Shown: positions 34,308 through 47,322, counted from the first letter of the stretch. The stretch is 64,000 nt of DNA from Polytrichum commune (GCA_950295325.1 OX485805.1:18215501-18279500), one strand, 5' to 3'. Notes: generated from the sequence alone by a model not told the origin. Program-made: numbers and translations.

Positions 34308-37300
34308 ATGGCAGGAGCAGAGGATGGTAGGAAACATGGTGGTGGTGGCGGTGGTGATCGAAAGCGTCGACGAGCCAAGTACTTACCTCATGTATGTGTT
34401 TCCTCCTCCTCATTTCGATGCACAACTACATTTCTTAATTTGACTCAAAGGCGATTGGAAGCAGCACGAAATTTTTTGGGTGCCATTTTTTATCCTGGTG
34501 AGGACGGGGATCATGTGAAAATGAGGATTAGAGGTCGTCATTGTTTTGACATTTATGTGGACCGAACAAGAGGCTCATCCAATTTGCTGTGGAATTAAGA
34601 CATGGAGGGCTTTGTAAAGTGTAGCATAAGGAGTTCTACGATGACTCTCAAGTACATTCTGGTCATGTAAGGCTGGAGGGGTAGGGTTATTGAGTCTGAA
34701 TTGTGTGTGATTTCAGAACCAGAAGAAGGCTGTTCTCAACCATGGGCAACAGGGGTTCTTGGTGACTTGTGTTGGTGGTAAAGAGCGGTCCAGCATTCAA
34801 GAAATTATTAATGTTCTTGAGGAGGTAGTCAATCGATTCTTTATTCCCCTGTTTTTTGTTTTGGTCCTTTTGGTTCGTTAAACCCTTGGGGTGACAAACA
34901 TCCAGTGTCCAAGAAATTGTCAATGTCCTTGAGGAGGTAGCACTCAACCGTTGAATCCCTTGTCTCTTAAACCCTTCGGGTGTCAAAACATTTAGCTTCG
35001 AAGAAATGATCAATGTTCTTGAGTTAGTACTCAACCCGTGAATTCCCTGTTTCTTGTGTTTTCTGTCTGTTAAACCCTTGGTGACAAACATTTAGCATCC
35101 AAGAAATTGTCAATGTCCTTGCGGAGATATGTAGCAACCCCTAATTTTTTTTGTTTCTTGTCTTCTTTGTTTGTTAAACCTTAGTGACAAACATTCTCTT
35201 GTTTTATGTCATTATCGTATTCCAGCATTATGGCTTGCCCTCAAAGCACAGGTCCGGTCTTCTTAATCAGAGAAATACATACCCGATGAACTTCCTTCGC
35301 AGCCTTATATATCAGCTCATGGGCTGCTGCATTGGTTGAACATGTATTGCGAGGTAGATTGTATGGCGAGGTAGATTCTATGGCTTTGAATCTGCAGTTG
35401 GACTGTCATTATAATATCTGCTTGCAAAGGAATTGGATTTTACATCAAACTTATTTCAGCCCCTGCCCCGCACTGGCACATACATCACCTGCAGTTCATG
35501 GAGAGGCCGAAGAATTGCTGCTTAACATCTACACCAGCGAGTTTGGGAGTTCACGTAGAGGAGGTTAAAAATGACCATGCCGCTAACCAGGAAGTGGGCA
35601 CAGACAGGCTACCAGAAGCCGAAAGTGTTCCTGAAGTTCCTGCCACAATTTTGGATGACTCGGAACGGTCCGAAGATGATGGGAGTGATGAAAGTGATAC
35701 AGAAGGGGCAAGAAAATTGTTGAAGTTGCCCAACACAGCGGCATCAACATATGTCAGAGAAGACAGCGGTCGAGGTGGTGGTATTGATGAACTCCTTGCT
35801 GCAGAAATTGACGAGCTCCGAAACAAGAAAAAAGTAGGTGCTCCTTCTCAATTAATCTGAGATTCTTGGGGCTTGAACAATTTGAGATACTTGTTCTGTG
35901 TGTGTGACCTTGTAAACCTAGTTAACTGCCAGCACTGGTATGATCAACATTTCATCTTCTTGTGCTCTCATTTGAAAAGCCTAGCCAGAATGTGCTGCAG
36001 TGCTTGGGAATGACAAAGCATATTCTGTGTGGCTTGTCATCATCCAATCTCTCTGCAGGCCCGATTTGTTGGCTCTGAAACAGGGTGCCATGGTGTGGTT
36101 TTCATTCGAATGCATAAAGATGAGATCAACTCACCTGGGTCAAGGTCTACCATGGAACTTGCAGAGGCCATTGTGCGGGATGCCGCCACATCCAAGAAGT
36201 CAAGAACAAGGTGAGATTAGGGCAGTTTAGGGTTTAAAGTTTAGAGTTTAGAGTTGCAATGAGTATCATTTTTTTCATCCAACAAGATTATGGAGGCTCA
36301 TGGATGATTACCAATAAGTGATCTTCCCAATTATATGATAGCAAAAAATTGAGGTACCTTGATAGCATTATGTAGATTCAGAAGTGCATATGAGTTGAGT
36401 GTGCTATCTGGAAGGTATCTTACAAGTCATAGGATATAATTCCTTTGGTCGTTCTAGTCTCTAGGAATGGCAATATAAAATGTTAATGCTTGCAGGTACA
36501 GCATGCGATTGTTACCAGTAGAGGTGACATGCTATGCATCAGCACAAGAACTTGAAAAGGCAGCGGGACCAGTGATAGCTCAGCATTTTCCAGTGGGTGA
36601 AGGATGCCCCTCTTTCAAGGCATGTAGTATATGCTGAAACTCCTAGGACTTGTTCATCTATGTCAGGTTTGTTGTAAACCTATGGATCTGGTAATAATCT
36701 GATTTGAGATTATTTTTATGCAATTGTTGTCTGGATACATATGTAAGTCCAAAAGATCTCTATGTGATGTTTCACCTACCGCCATGTGCGCGCATTTTCC
36801 ACGTGATTTGGCAAAGTGCCTTCTCCTTAGTGGATTATGTAACTACAAAATTGGTTTCTTCTAACAAATGTCTACAGTTTTCTGTGAAGAGGGTGAAAAC
36901 CATCTTCTGGACATTATGTTTTCATGTTGTCGTGGCAAGGGCTCACACAATTGACTTGTGGATGCAGTTTGCAGTTTCTATTGAGGCCCGAGCAAATACC
37001 TCATTAGACAAGATGGAGCTCATCAATGCAGTCGCTAAAATTGTCCCAAAGCCTCACTCTGTAGATCTTAAGAATCCTGACAAGACAATTCTTCTGCAAA
37101 TTGTGAAGGTATGAAACCCTTTCATAGCATATCCATTTCCATGTGTTATCTACCTTCTTAGGTTTTATTTCCATGTGGTCTTGTATTTTGTGTCACTATT
37201 CCAGCCCCTGATAGTCTGCAAATCCTGTAAATGTCAGGTTTTGTTGGGACTGTAAGATGTTCATGTCTTTTGCAAGGCTTAATTTGTTTCTTGGATTGGT

Positions 37301-37571
37301 TATGCAGACCACCTGTGCTATTGGAGTTGTCTGCAATTTCAAGGAGCTTGCAAAGTATAATCTACGCCAGCTCACTCAACAAGATGCACAAAAGTCACAA
37401 CCTACAAGCAAAGAGACGCATTTGAAACAAGAGACGGTTACAGCAACACCTCAAGAGAAAGGTGTGCAATCAGAACCAAATCAGGTTATAACAGCCGCCA
37501 CCTTGGAGGTGACTGTAGAACAAATAGAGGACTCTAAGGCGCCAAAGTTGCCTGCTACATCAGAAGGATAA
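34308..37571 (+). CDS. TAN1: THUMP-domain protein, THUMPD1/TAN1 family, about 8 exons
   Basis: Secure exons: 34308-34391, 34717-34824, 35495 (or upstream) to 35833, 36059-36210, 36496-36619, 36968-37108, 37308-37571. Junctions from 36059 onward are in frame. One small exon (perhaps 35226-35251, 'HYGLPSKH') is needed between exon 2 and 35495, but I could not make its phase fit, so that junction is unresolved. The start is basic (DRKRRRAKYLPH), followed by 'GFLVTCVGGKERSSIQEI', an acidic linker (DDSERSEDDGSDESD), then the THUMP region: 'ARFVGSETGCHGVVFIRM', 'YSMRLLPVEVTCYAS', 'FAVSIEARANTSLDKMELI', 'VDLKNPDKTILLQIVK' and 'CAIGVV'. Yeast Tan1 and human THUMPD1 are RNA-binding partners of the acetyltransferase that makes N4-acetylcytidine in tRNA, and the same role is inferred. 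The intron after 36619 uses GC (AAG|GCATGT) instead of GT. Confidence 0.9.
34799..35190. repeat. Tandem duplication of an exon end and its splice donor in THUMP intron 2
   Basis: The last ~25 bases of exon 2 plus the donor (CAAGAAATTATTAATGTTCT, then TGAGGAG|GTAGT) recur downstream in the intron. The copies begin at about 34911 (donor intact, GAGGAG|GTAGC), 35001 (donor lost) and 35101 (donor lost). The intervening intron text, including TTAAACCCTTGG and GTGACAAACAT, repeats too. Period is about 90-112 bp. Confidence 0.8.
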
Positions 37572-40500
37572 CCAGATGACCAGCCACACAATGTGCAGCT
37601 AAAATATCATCAAAAATCACCCCGGCTTATTGGTTATTTCAAAATTTTCAACTGCATGAGTAGCAGTCATTTTGAGAGCATACGTTGGACATGTGCAAAC
37701 ATGTCTAGGCAGTATTTCTAATATCCGCGCTTAGTCTGTATGAGAAGTTCAGCATCTGAATTTTTTTGGAAGTCACTAGACTTGAGTTCTGGGTCTCACT
37801 GTAGGGGCTGGTGTTACTTGGTTTTGAATATGCCTATTACCCCTAGTGATTTCCAAAATAATACATGTGGCCCTATTATGGGCACTTCCAACTCCACAGT
37901 CAATTTTGGCCGTTGGATGGATTAGTAATTGTCTCATCCAGTCAAATTACAAGGGTTAACATTTCAAGTTTCAGAATCGAATTTGAGATGCAGAAATTAC
38001 AAGAGCTCAAAGTGAAGATTCTCCTTTTTAAGTGATCACATAGTCCTTCCCAATTGTGTAAACAACTGAATTCTACAATGGTGTCTAAATTTAAAATTTC
38101 AACATAACACGTTACTTTTGAAGTGTTCATTCTTAACTTCAATGCTTGCTATATAGCACTCAAATATAGGTGTTTAATGAAGAAGAACGCCCACATAAGG
38201 CCCATGTACCTTGGATTCAGCATCAATTAACTCCAAAACCTCTAGTCAGGTGGAATTAATTCTCAGATTTGATTTTTCTGCTCAATGGTCCATAAAGTAC
38301 AGCTAATGGAAGATGATGAGTTCTTGCACTTGGGGATTTAGGTCAATGACCTGCAGTTTCTACAAGGAAAGCCGAGATCACTTTCCCCTTCCGTTTGTGG
38401 CTATGCTGAATGCCAGCATCCAGGTGCAAAATGCGTTCTAAATATTCCTTCTGAGGAATTTTTTTTGGGTGAGAAATGATCACAAGCATGGATAGACATG
38501 TAATTTTATAACAGTGAATGGGTTTGCACATCAAGAAATGGTCATGTAGCAATTTTTTCACTGATAAATTGGAGGCAGAATCCTTCGAATTGAGACAGTT
38601 GTGTTTTGATTTGTGTTGACCAGGGGCCCAGACCGGGTCATCACTCTTCAAGGGTAAGTTGATATGATATTCATATAATTAATAAGACATATAATTATGT
38701 TCCTTTTGAATTGCAATGAACTTCAATTGTATAGAATATTTTATATCAAAAAACTACATAGCTGCATACACAAACTCAAAACACCCTTAAAACCCTGCCT
38801 CACTTTGAATGCAATGTGTCCATTAGAGACGTTGAACATGTTTGTTTTTCAGTATAAGAGCATGCACATCTTGAGCGACAAAGATGCTTACGTAACGTGG
38901 AATCGAACAAGGATGATGTGGCAAATGCTCAACAAGCCATTGTGTCAATGTTTGGTATTGATAGGAATAACACCAATGCACTTGGTGATAAGTTTCATGA
39001 AAGCATGTTCTGAATTCCATAACCCTAAAAATACAATGGCAAAATCGATTCAATAAAAATTGAATTTTCAAGGATATAGTTATCATTCGGATCCTTTGAT
39101 CCACAACCCAACATTCACATAGAAATTAGAACACCACAAACAGATGTATATCTTCATGTGGAGATAAAAGGATGATGAATTTTGAGAATGGCACTTATCC
39201 TTTGATTCAATCAGAGTTTTGGTTGGGAGTTGGTTGTTTTGCATACAATATCTTTCATGTTATTTTTTGGAGTATCCTTGGAGTTGGTGTGGAGGTTCGA
39301 ACAAAGAACATTCTATATTGGTTCATTGAGGGCCAAACTCATTTTGCCATGCCAAGAGGTGCTAATTTTCAATACCAAAAGAAAACGGAGGTGGAGCAAT
39401 AGATTGCCGTAGGTCTTTAGGGTTGAGACAAAAATATTGCAAGGGATCATGGTATAGATCAAGAACCGGTTCCTGCTATCACTTTCCATTTACCTAGCGT
39501 AACTAAGATGATGAACAATTACTTCTCTCCATGATGACTCACCTTTGTTTTCCCATTGCCGTCTCCTATTGTCCAACATACCATTAGTTGGCATAAGAGT
39601 TCATTTCCCAGCCTTGCATGAGATTAGGTTGACACTCCATTTTTCTGAGGTAATTAACGTTATATTCTCGGCATCTGATATGCAAGCCCCATGGCCCACC
39701 CAACTTACCAAGGGGATTGGGTAGTTTTTATGAACATGATTTGTTCATCAACTGTAAAGAGGTGGCACTTCGTTCTGAAGACCAATGTTGGATTGATATC
39801 AATTGTTTTGGACACCACTCAAGTAAATGTAATGAGGACTTGTGAGATTTTTGATATGAGTATGGTATGGGTAGTTGAGGATATTCTTAGTTTCGATACC
39901 ATTCAGGCCTATATATCATCCAAAAACCTTCATAACTAGGTAGATTTGCCCTAGTATCAATGCAATATTAGGATGGAATTGACCCAAATACTTGGATGTA
40001 CAAGGATTCTCCCATCTTGTGGTATTCACCAAGTGTCAGTATATATTAGTGTTACAATTTTGATACCAATCTGGTACGGTTTTTGATACCGTTATTGACA
40101 GTGTATTGAAACCATGCATTCCTCTATGTATTGGTCCAACATTGCTAAAGATTCTTATTAAAATAAAGTGTATTCCATATAAACGAAGGCTCCCCTCTAT
40201 GAGCCTCTATGAGGTTTGGGAAGTGTGCAGTAGGTGCAAGATTGTCATATTTTATACCAATTTTTTCTTTTTGATATTTTAGGGTTGTGTATCTTGTATT
40301 AATTTGAACCTACCCTACAATTAGTTTTTTTTTTTGTAACTCTTATTTTTCTTTTACCAAAATTTCAAGATGTAAAGTTCAATAAAAACATCACTCAAGT
40401 CTCACATCAAAGATATCATTGGAATGTCGGTTGCTTGAGTCACGATTGACCCAAAAAAAATTTATATATATATATATTCTCTCTCATATGTTTAGCCCCC

Positions 40501-41460
40501 ATCTCATGTTTGTTGTCACCGTCTTTGCTTTTCGACACAATCGATGCCTTAGAATCAAGGGAAGTCTTCTCACACAATGAAATGACTATAGAGTGCATTA
40601 GTCATAGGACTCGGAGTGGCACTTCTACATTACCCACAACCAAATGGTTTTTGTTTGAGCTTCATTGGAACTCATCCCCTCCTTTTACCATCATCCTCTT
40701 AAGGCTTTTATTTCCCGGGAACTAGACTACGTTGCTTCCTTTAGTTTCAAGCACCGATATTGATTCTTTCATTGAACATATTTTAAAAGAAACGCCAAAT
40801 GCGGTATATTACCAATTTACCACTCCTCTTAAAGTAACGCTCACATTTGAGCTAGAGTGCAATACTACTAAGAACGGACTCTAAAAAGGCAACGTCTAAA
40901 CATGAGCATGTGGTAAGCCTACCCCTTTGGCAAGTGGAGCCGAAGGCATCTTCTCTTTAACTTACCACCACTCTCCATAGGCTCCGACTCAAGGCCTTGA
41001 CTTAATCGCCCCAAAATTTTTAATCGGAAAAAATGGCAAATATCGGACCCCGCTTAGAACATGGCGGTATAATTAAATCACTGCATGGACTTGGTATAGT
41101 ACTACATTACGGCGGCCAATACTAATCTTGATTATCGATTCCCATCTTGTACACATGGAGGCAAAGCCCCTTCACACATGCTTTCTCCCCTTTGCCATTC
41201 CTTCCCATGGAATGGAAATCGGTTTTTAAAGCCCGGAAGCCAAAAGGTTAGTGAGAAACCATGGTTTTTTAATGGGTATCGAGAGTCCGAAAATAGAGTG
41301 GGGCTTGAAAATAGAGCGGGCACGTGAGCCTCTTGCATTGGCACATGCCCTTTGTTTAGCCATGCAAATCACACCATGCACGAAATTGAAGAGTCTAATT
41401 TTGAGTCACATGCATGAGCTCACACTTGGGCATCTATGGTATGTAGGTATGTTTGTATGA
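37572..41460. other. Long intergenic stretch, one dispersed repeat
   Basis: No gene recognised in almost 4 kb. Contents seen: a diverged copy of dispersed repeat G at about 39860-40080, a short (TA)n tract at 40463-40477, and simple A/T runs. The open frames are short and unlike known proteins. Confidence 0.45.
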
Positions 41461-41464
41461 ATGA

Positions 41465-42660
41465 AAAGTCTTTAATACAATTTATGCTAACATTGTTTTG
41501 GGTTTAGTTAGATGCATTTTGAGGGGAAGCATAAAACCCTTGTCTTATAGGAAAAAGGAAATCAAATCCCTTTATGAGGTTGAGTGCCGCCAAATTCTCT
41601 CCAACTACTTAGATTTTAATAGAGTTATTTGGGGTCTATCTCCACATGTTCTCCACGGTCCACGGTTCACAGACGCCTCCAACAATTTAAAGGTGAGTTT
41701 TTAATGAAGTTGTATATCTAAATTATGTAAGGAAATCTTTAATGAAACCGGTAACATTGCTTGTGGGTTTTATTTATGCATTTGGAAGCTTACAATTTAT
41801 AATGTCTAGAGTTTTTTCTGATTGGGTTTTGTTGTGTTTAATGTAAACTTGTTCATTGTGGAGGACATGGTTATTGTATAAAACAAACCCCCTATAAAGT
41901 TGACAGTTGCCGATTCACTCCAACCACTTAGGCCTCGTTAGATTAATTTGGAGTCTCTGAAACTATCTCTACGCGTTCTCCAAACAGACACCTCTAAACA
42001 AACTTGAGGTGAATTTTAACGAAATCGTACATCTATAGTATGTAAGAAAAAGTATTTAATTCAAACGGCAACTTTTGTTTGTGGTTTTATTAGATGCATT
42101 TGGAAGCACAAAATCTTTACGCCCTTAGAGCTTTTGACTTGGGCTTTGTTTGTATATGATGTAAACTCATTCCTCATGGAGGAAAGTGTTATAATATAAA
42201 ACAAACTCCCTGTAAGGTTGAGGGTTGCCAATTTACTCCAACTACTTAGACCTCAATAGATCAATTCAGGGTCTCTGAAAGCATCCCCGCATGTTCTCCA
42301 AACCACATACCCCTAGACATTCAAAGGCGAAGTTTTAACGAAGTTGTACATCTACCACATGTATGAAAAATCTTTAATGCATTTTATGGTAACATTGTTT
42401 GTGGGTTTTATTAATGCATTTGGAAGTATAAAACCCTTGGTGGCTAGAATTTTGTCACTTCCAATGTCAACTCTTTCATTGTGGAAGATGGAGTTACAAT
42501 AGAAGAAGAAAAAAACCTCCCTATAAGGTTGAGGGCCAATTCACTTCAACTAGACCACATAAGATTAATTTAGGGTTTATGAGTATCTCCACACGCTGTC
42601 CAAACAGACACCTCTAAACAATTTTGAGGTGAATTTCAACAAAGTAGGTATCCACACGTT
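41465..42660. repeat. Four-copy tandem repeat, unit about 320 bp
   Basis: The landmark 'GGTAACATTGTTTGTGGGTT'-like recurs at about 41486, 41750, 42068 and 42390. Each is followed by 'ATGCATTTGGAAGCA', 'CCCTATAAGGTTGAGGGTTG', 'CACTCCAACTACTTAG', 'TCTCCAAACAGACACC' and 'GAGGTGAATTTTAACGAA'. The first unit is about 55 bp shorter. The copies have diverged by substitutions and small indels. No conserved reading frame, so a small satellite-like array. Confidence 0.8.
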
Positions 42661-44861
42661 CTCATTATCACCAATTTAGATGTGTTTTCTTTTCTCTAAA
42701 CTCTTCCACCTTTTCAAATATGTCAACTTGCAAAGGAGAGAAGTTTCAACACCTCTATAAGGGAATGAACTATCAATATCTCACAATTTTTGACCATGTA
42801 GAATCTTCGCTTCAACTCTTTCTATGTAGAGGCTTGTGTATGAAAATATACTACACTCAATGTGATATTAAAATATTAAATTATGATATGAGATGACCCT
42901 AAACTACTAGATGATAGTGGAAAGGTATCCAAACGGGATGGAGTGGTTGGCGGTTCGATTCTCGGCCGTGAAATCATCTATCTACTTGATGGAGAAGTAC
43001 CAAGATGGTCAAGCAACTCCTGTGTTCCAAATAAAAGAAGAAGAAGAATAATAAATCATAAGCTTGTACAAAATTTGCAAATGCTAAGGATGTGACCATG
43101 TATTGTCTACCAAGCACCGAAATCAATAGGTTTTTTTAAATCGGGAAACTTTGGTTTAGAGGAAAGTGACCCTCTCAATGTTCCACACGTTCGCTCTAGA
43201 TAAGCACCTCAAGTTATGGGTCCCACAATCAAAACTTTTTTATTACATTATACAAGGCTTTATATAATGAATTGTTCAAAGTGATATTTTATGCGAACAA
43301 TAGCCACTTGAACAATGCAATTCAAGTGTACCATCTTCAAAATCAATGGTGAAGATAAGATTCTATTTGGTCAAAGACTTACAAGACAACGATAGTTGAT
43401 TGGGCATAGGTGTCGAAACTCTAACCATCTATATGTTAAGTATTTGAAGGGTGGGAAGCATCTAGAAGGGAGACAACTCCTCTAGTTTAGTGATAACAAG
43501 AACATGTGGATGACTTGCTTTGTTGAATCTAACCTTTTAAGTCGACAACATGAGATTGAAATTGTCCTAATGGTAATGTATGGAGATTCTCTAAAATGAT
43601 CACAAAGCATCACGATTCCATCCTTGGATACTACAAACCAAACATATCCAACCCTATAATGTACGATTTTAAGATCTAATACGGAGTTAGCATACAAAAA
43701 GAAGTCGTGAAGGTTGGTATTTAGATCATGTCCATATGGTTGAAATTTGTTCCTAGAATATATGACATAACATTTCCTTCATGAATCTTGGGGGGTACAC
43801 TTCCAAAATTTTCTAAAGGGGTGCAATATAACATAGGGTGACATTTGTTTTTCAATATTATTATAATAACAAAGTTCCAATGAACAAGGATGGCCTTTAT
43901 ACATGATATTTAGGTTACAGAAACTTAGTTTATTAGTCATCATGTGATTTTCTTTTTAAAATAAATTATATGTAACACACAAGAACAAATATTCCAAGTG
44001 AAAAAAATTAAAAGTTTGTTGAGATAAGTCTTTTGAAGAATGCCAACAAAGGCCAAATTGTTGTATAAACCTTGGGGAGCCCTTATGTTAATTACCTAGT
44101 GCGAATGATCTCTATAATGTTATTTCAAATAATGAGATTAATTTCATTCATTACATTCAACATTTCATCCATTGATAGGAAGGGTGGGATCCTATTGCGT
44201 ACGAAGGGTACAAAAGATGCAAAGGAAAGTTGGATCAAAATGGGGAGTATTGCGACAAACTAAGGACCTTTTAAACAAAGCATTATCCCAAAAGGAAGAG
44301 ATTTGGGTCTAGTTGCAGCAATATTGTATTGGTTTTCTAAGTCTAGAGGGTCTTTGAAGTACAAATATGATGCTTCAAACTCTAAGAGGGTGGATATCGA
44401 TTTGATTATATCAAATGTGACAATGACATATCGACCATCCTCCAAGTTGTATGCATTGGATGGCTTTGATGTTGAGTGCCAAGCATAATTTGTTTTTGCT
44501 CAAGGTTAAGTTGTCTATGTGTATGCTAGATCTTACTGGTTCATACTTGAACAATTTGTGATGCGATTTTACATTGCATCTCATCAATAAATTTACACCA
44601 AAAGCAATTTTCATTGCTATGTTTTTGTGTATTGGAATCTTGAAGAAATCCTCTATTACTTCTAATCCTACTTTCAAGGGAAAATAAATTCTTAATATAA
44701 TATACAATTATGGATATGACAGCTCAATTTTTTTTAATTAACATACCATCCCATCAAAAGGTTTAAATTCCAAAATTATGTAATTATAGGGTCCTCAAAA
44801 TGTATGCCATAGAAATCAACACCCCCTTACTTTATGTTGGATATCGCATGTATATGCAACA
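42661..44861. other. Intergenic, no gene seen; possible SINE scar
   Basis: AT-rich, no recognised protein frames. At 42950-42966 'GCGGTTCGATTCTCGG' resembles an internal RNA polymerase III B box, with a short A-rich tail (AAAAGAAGAAGAAGAATAAT) about 75 bp downstream. I could not find a convincing A box. Confidence 0.35.
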
Positions 44862-44869
44862 TTTTACAC

Positions 44870-45281
44870 CACAGGGAGGTCACTTCATTGTCAAGTTGAC
44901 ACCACGTGCGGACAAAGTTTGCTACCCCTATATTACATGCCACATGTAATTTTAAAATTTATGATATTTTTTCTACATATACATAACCATTGATAGTATC
45001 TTTTGTATTTTTTTTTTGAAAATTTTAGTCATCTTTATTATTTTTAGTAATTGTTTGAGTTCAATTCTGTGTCATTCTAGTTAGAAATAGTATGTTTTAT
45101 ACAAAAAAACAAATCATCAAATTTAGTTACCACTTTTGACTATGTCATCGGTACTGTGTATCTCTACTCATGAAAAACAATTGATAAAATTTTGACCCAT
45201 TTTGGTGGTGCAACTTACCAAAAGAAGATTTTTTTTGGTTGCACGTGGTGTTCAACTTGACAATGGAGTGATCTACCCGTG
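44870..45281. mobile_element. hAT-type MITE, 412 bp, 8-bp TSD
   Basis: The ends CACAGGGAGGTCACTTCATT and (reverse complement) CACGGGTAGATCACTCCATT continue inward as matching TGTCAAGTTGA(A)CACCACGTGC, giving inverted repeats of about 40 bp. The 8-bp direct repeat TTTTACAC lies at 44862-44869 and 45282-45289. An 8-bp duplication is characteristic of the hAT superfamily. The interior is AT-rich without coding potential. A diverged relative sits at about 2650-3030 inside the Harbinger element. Confidence 0.85.
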
Positions 45282-45421
45282 TTTTACACTAGGTGTTCCC
45301 CCCCATGTGAGGAATTTATGTTGAATCTGTAATTCCTTGTAGCAGCTTGAGGTGTGGCTTGGTTGGTCAACACTATGAATCTTTAACATGCTAAAGAACA
45401 AAGGGAACTCGTACTCACTAA

Positions 45422-45748
45422 GGGCCACTTCACACATGAGTATGAAGGCTCCTGACCACTGCATTCTAAGATCTCTCATTGATCGAAAAAGGTTGTGAGA
45501 GCGTCCAAGATCACATCATTTTATAAGGCAAAGGCCCAAGGACCCAAAGAGATTATCATGAATGAAATAGTATACATAGATTCTTGCATGCTAGTCTACA
45601 AATAATATTTCATGCTCTGTTGGAATTTGCGACAGGACCAACCTAACACAAATTCATGAAAACCATGTCAATGATACAGTCTTTGGATGAAAAAAAAGGC
45701 CCTCACATTTGCATGGGCATGGCCCTTGGCTTGTATGTGAAGTGGCAC
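45422..45748. mobile_element. Harbinger-type MITE, 'GGGCCACTTCACAC' family, 327 bp
   Basis: The left end GGGCCACTTCACACATGAG pairs with the right end GTGCCACTTCACATACAAG (reverse complement). The TAA duplications are at 45419-45421 and 45749-45751. It is shorter and more diverged than the copies at 701 and 5591. Confidence 0.8.
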
Positions 45749-46051
45749 TAAACTTGTTGCTTTCTTTATATAAAAAAATGAATAATTATGATGTTCAAGC
45801 ACTTTGAAGGCCATCTAAATAATGAGTCATGACAAGATCTTTAGATATTGGAAAGTGAAATAATAATAAAACACACACAACCCACTTTGGTTGAGGAGGA
45901 GGGCCTATAGCCCTTTCCCGAAATGACACCCTCTCAGGCGGCCACATTGCCTGAGTTATCTTAATTGGACACCTATTGTTAAGTGGTGTTTGGGTTAGTC
46001 GTGGATATAAAAACGGACAATTGTTGACTACTTACAGTTTGACAATCAACG

Positions 46052-46430
46052 CTTTTTTTTGGGGGGGGGGGCAATATACGACAACTAAGTTAAGCAATAA
46101 GAATCTTTTCTTTGATAATGAAGAAAATATTCACACAAGGGTCGAAAGTGCTGAGGAAATCGGCTATGACCTTGATTTGGATTTGCTAATCATCTGTCAC
46201 AAATCACTTGTTTGTACCCTAAGAGAAGTGGGTTAATTGGAAAAATTAACCATTTAAGAGTTGTCTACCTTGAAATTGATGCAAATACACTCCAAGGTCC
46301 TTGGGCCTTAAACATGCACTTTTAGCTCTACGCCCACTTCTCATTAGTTTCAAAAACACGCAATTAGTGCAATATGATTACTTAGCAAATACAAATTGTG
46401 CAAGTAGCTCCCCCCCCCCCCCCAAAAAAA
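46052..46430. repeat. Homopolymer inverted pair (T8G11 ... C14A7)
   Basis: A TTTTTTTTGGGGGGGGGGG tract at about 46053-46071 faces a C(14)A(7) tract at 46410-46430, roughly 340 bp apart. I see no duplication outside the two tracts. They may mark the ends of an unrecognised element, or be two independent runs. Confidence 0.4.
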
Positions 46431-46885
46431 TGTCAAATAAAAAGATTTAAAATTTAAATCTATGTTGGCAATTAAACCTAGAATGGTTAACAAATTTTGA
46501 GCATGCAGTCCACTTTCTTTTAAACATAGATATTTTATGTGTCCATTCTTAAATCCACACACCACTCAAAAATAGGTGCTTGATAAGTTATTAGCTTAAT
46601 TGGGCGCCCTCACCATACATGCGAGAGAGGGATCATCACATGTGAGCATAACTCTCATCCATCCAACGTAAAAGCCATGAAATATCATGCAACTCAGAGG
46701 TCACAAACTTATGGGAAGTCAAGTTTTTATCCCGTTTTTATGTTGGATGGATGAGAAGTACACTCGTGTGCAACCCCCCCCCCCATGTGACTTTGTGGAA
46801 AGTAGAGATTTTTTTTTCATGAATTAGGATGAAAATATGGCATTTGATTGGTAAGATAGATGTACATAATATGGTTATTCATGTT

Positions 46886-46981
46886 ACGATTTTGGAGGTG
46901 TCTTGGGACGGCCTTTGGACACTTCCTCTTGGGCTCTCACAATTTCATGGTCACGGCTCTTGGCTCGTGTGTGAAGTGGCC
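46886..46981. mobile_element. Solo end of a 'GGGCCACTTCACAC'-family MITE
   Basis: About 95 bp ('GGGACGGCCTTTGGACACTT ... GCTCGTGTGTGAAGTGGCC') matching the reverse complement of the left end of the 701-1202 copy. No opposite end nearby. Confidence 0.65.
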
Positions 46982-47322
46982 ATGACTCCTTACCTATAAG
47001 GTATGCATGCCTTATTCAGTTATTTGTCTTAATAAAAACACCTATACACGAGTGGTGTGTGGTTAGGTCAGATCTGAGAACCAAATCCGACAAGAAACAT
47101 GTGTTTAAAACATATCGGTCTACGTGTACATGATCCACAAACACTCTAGATTCAATAATCAACATAGTTGAGGGAACCTAGGTATTCATTCAAAGAATCA
47201 ACACACATGCATTTTACGATAATCATAACCAAACCGAAAAATTTTCCATTTTCAATTCGATTTTTGTTGATGCTTCGTTGTAAATTTGCTAATGCAATAG
47301 GAGTTTTGTCACATAACTCTAA

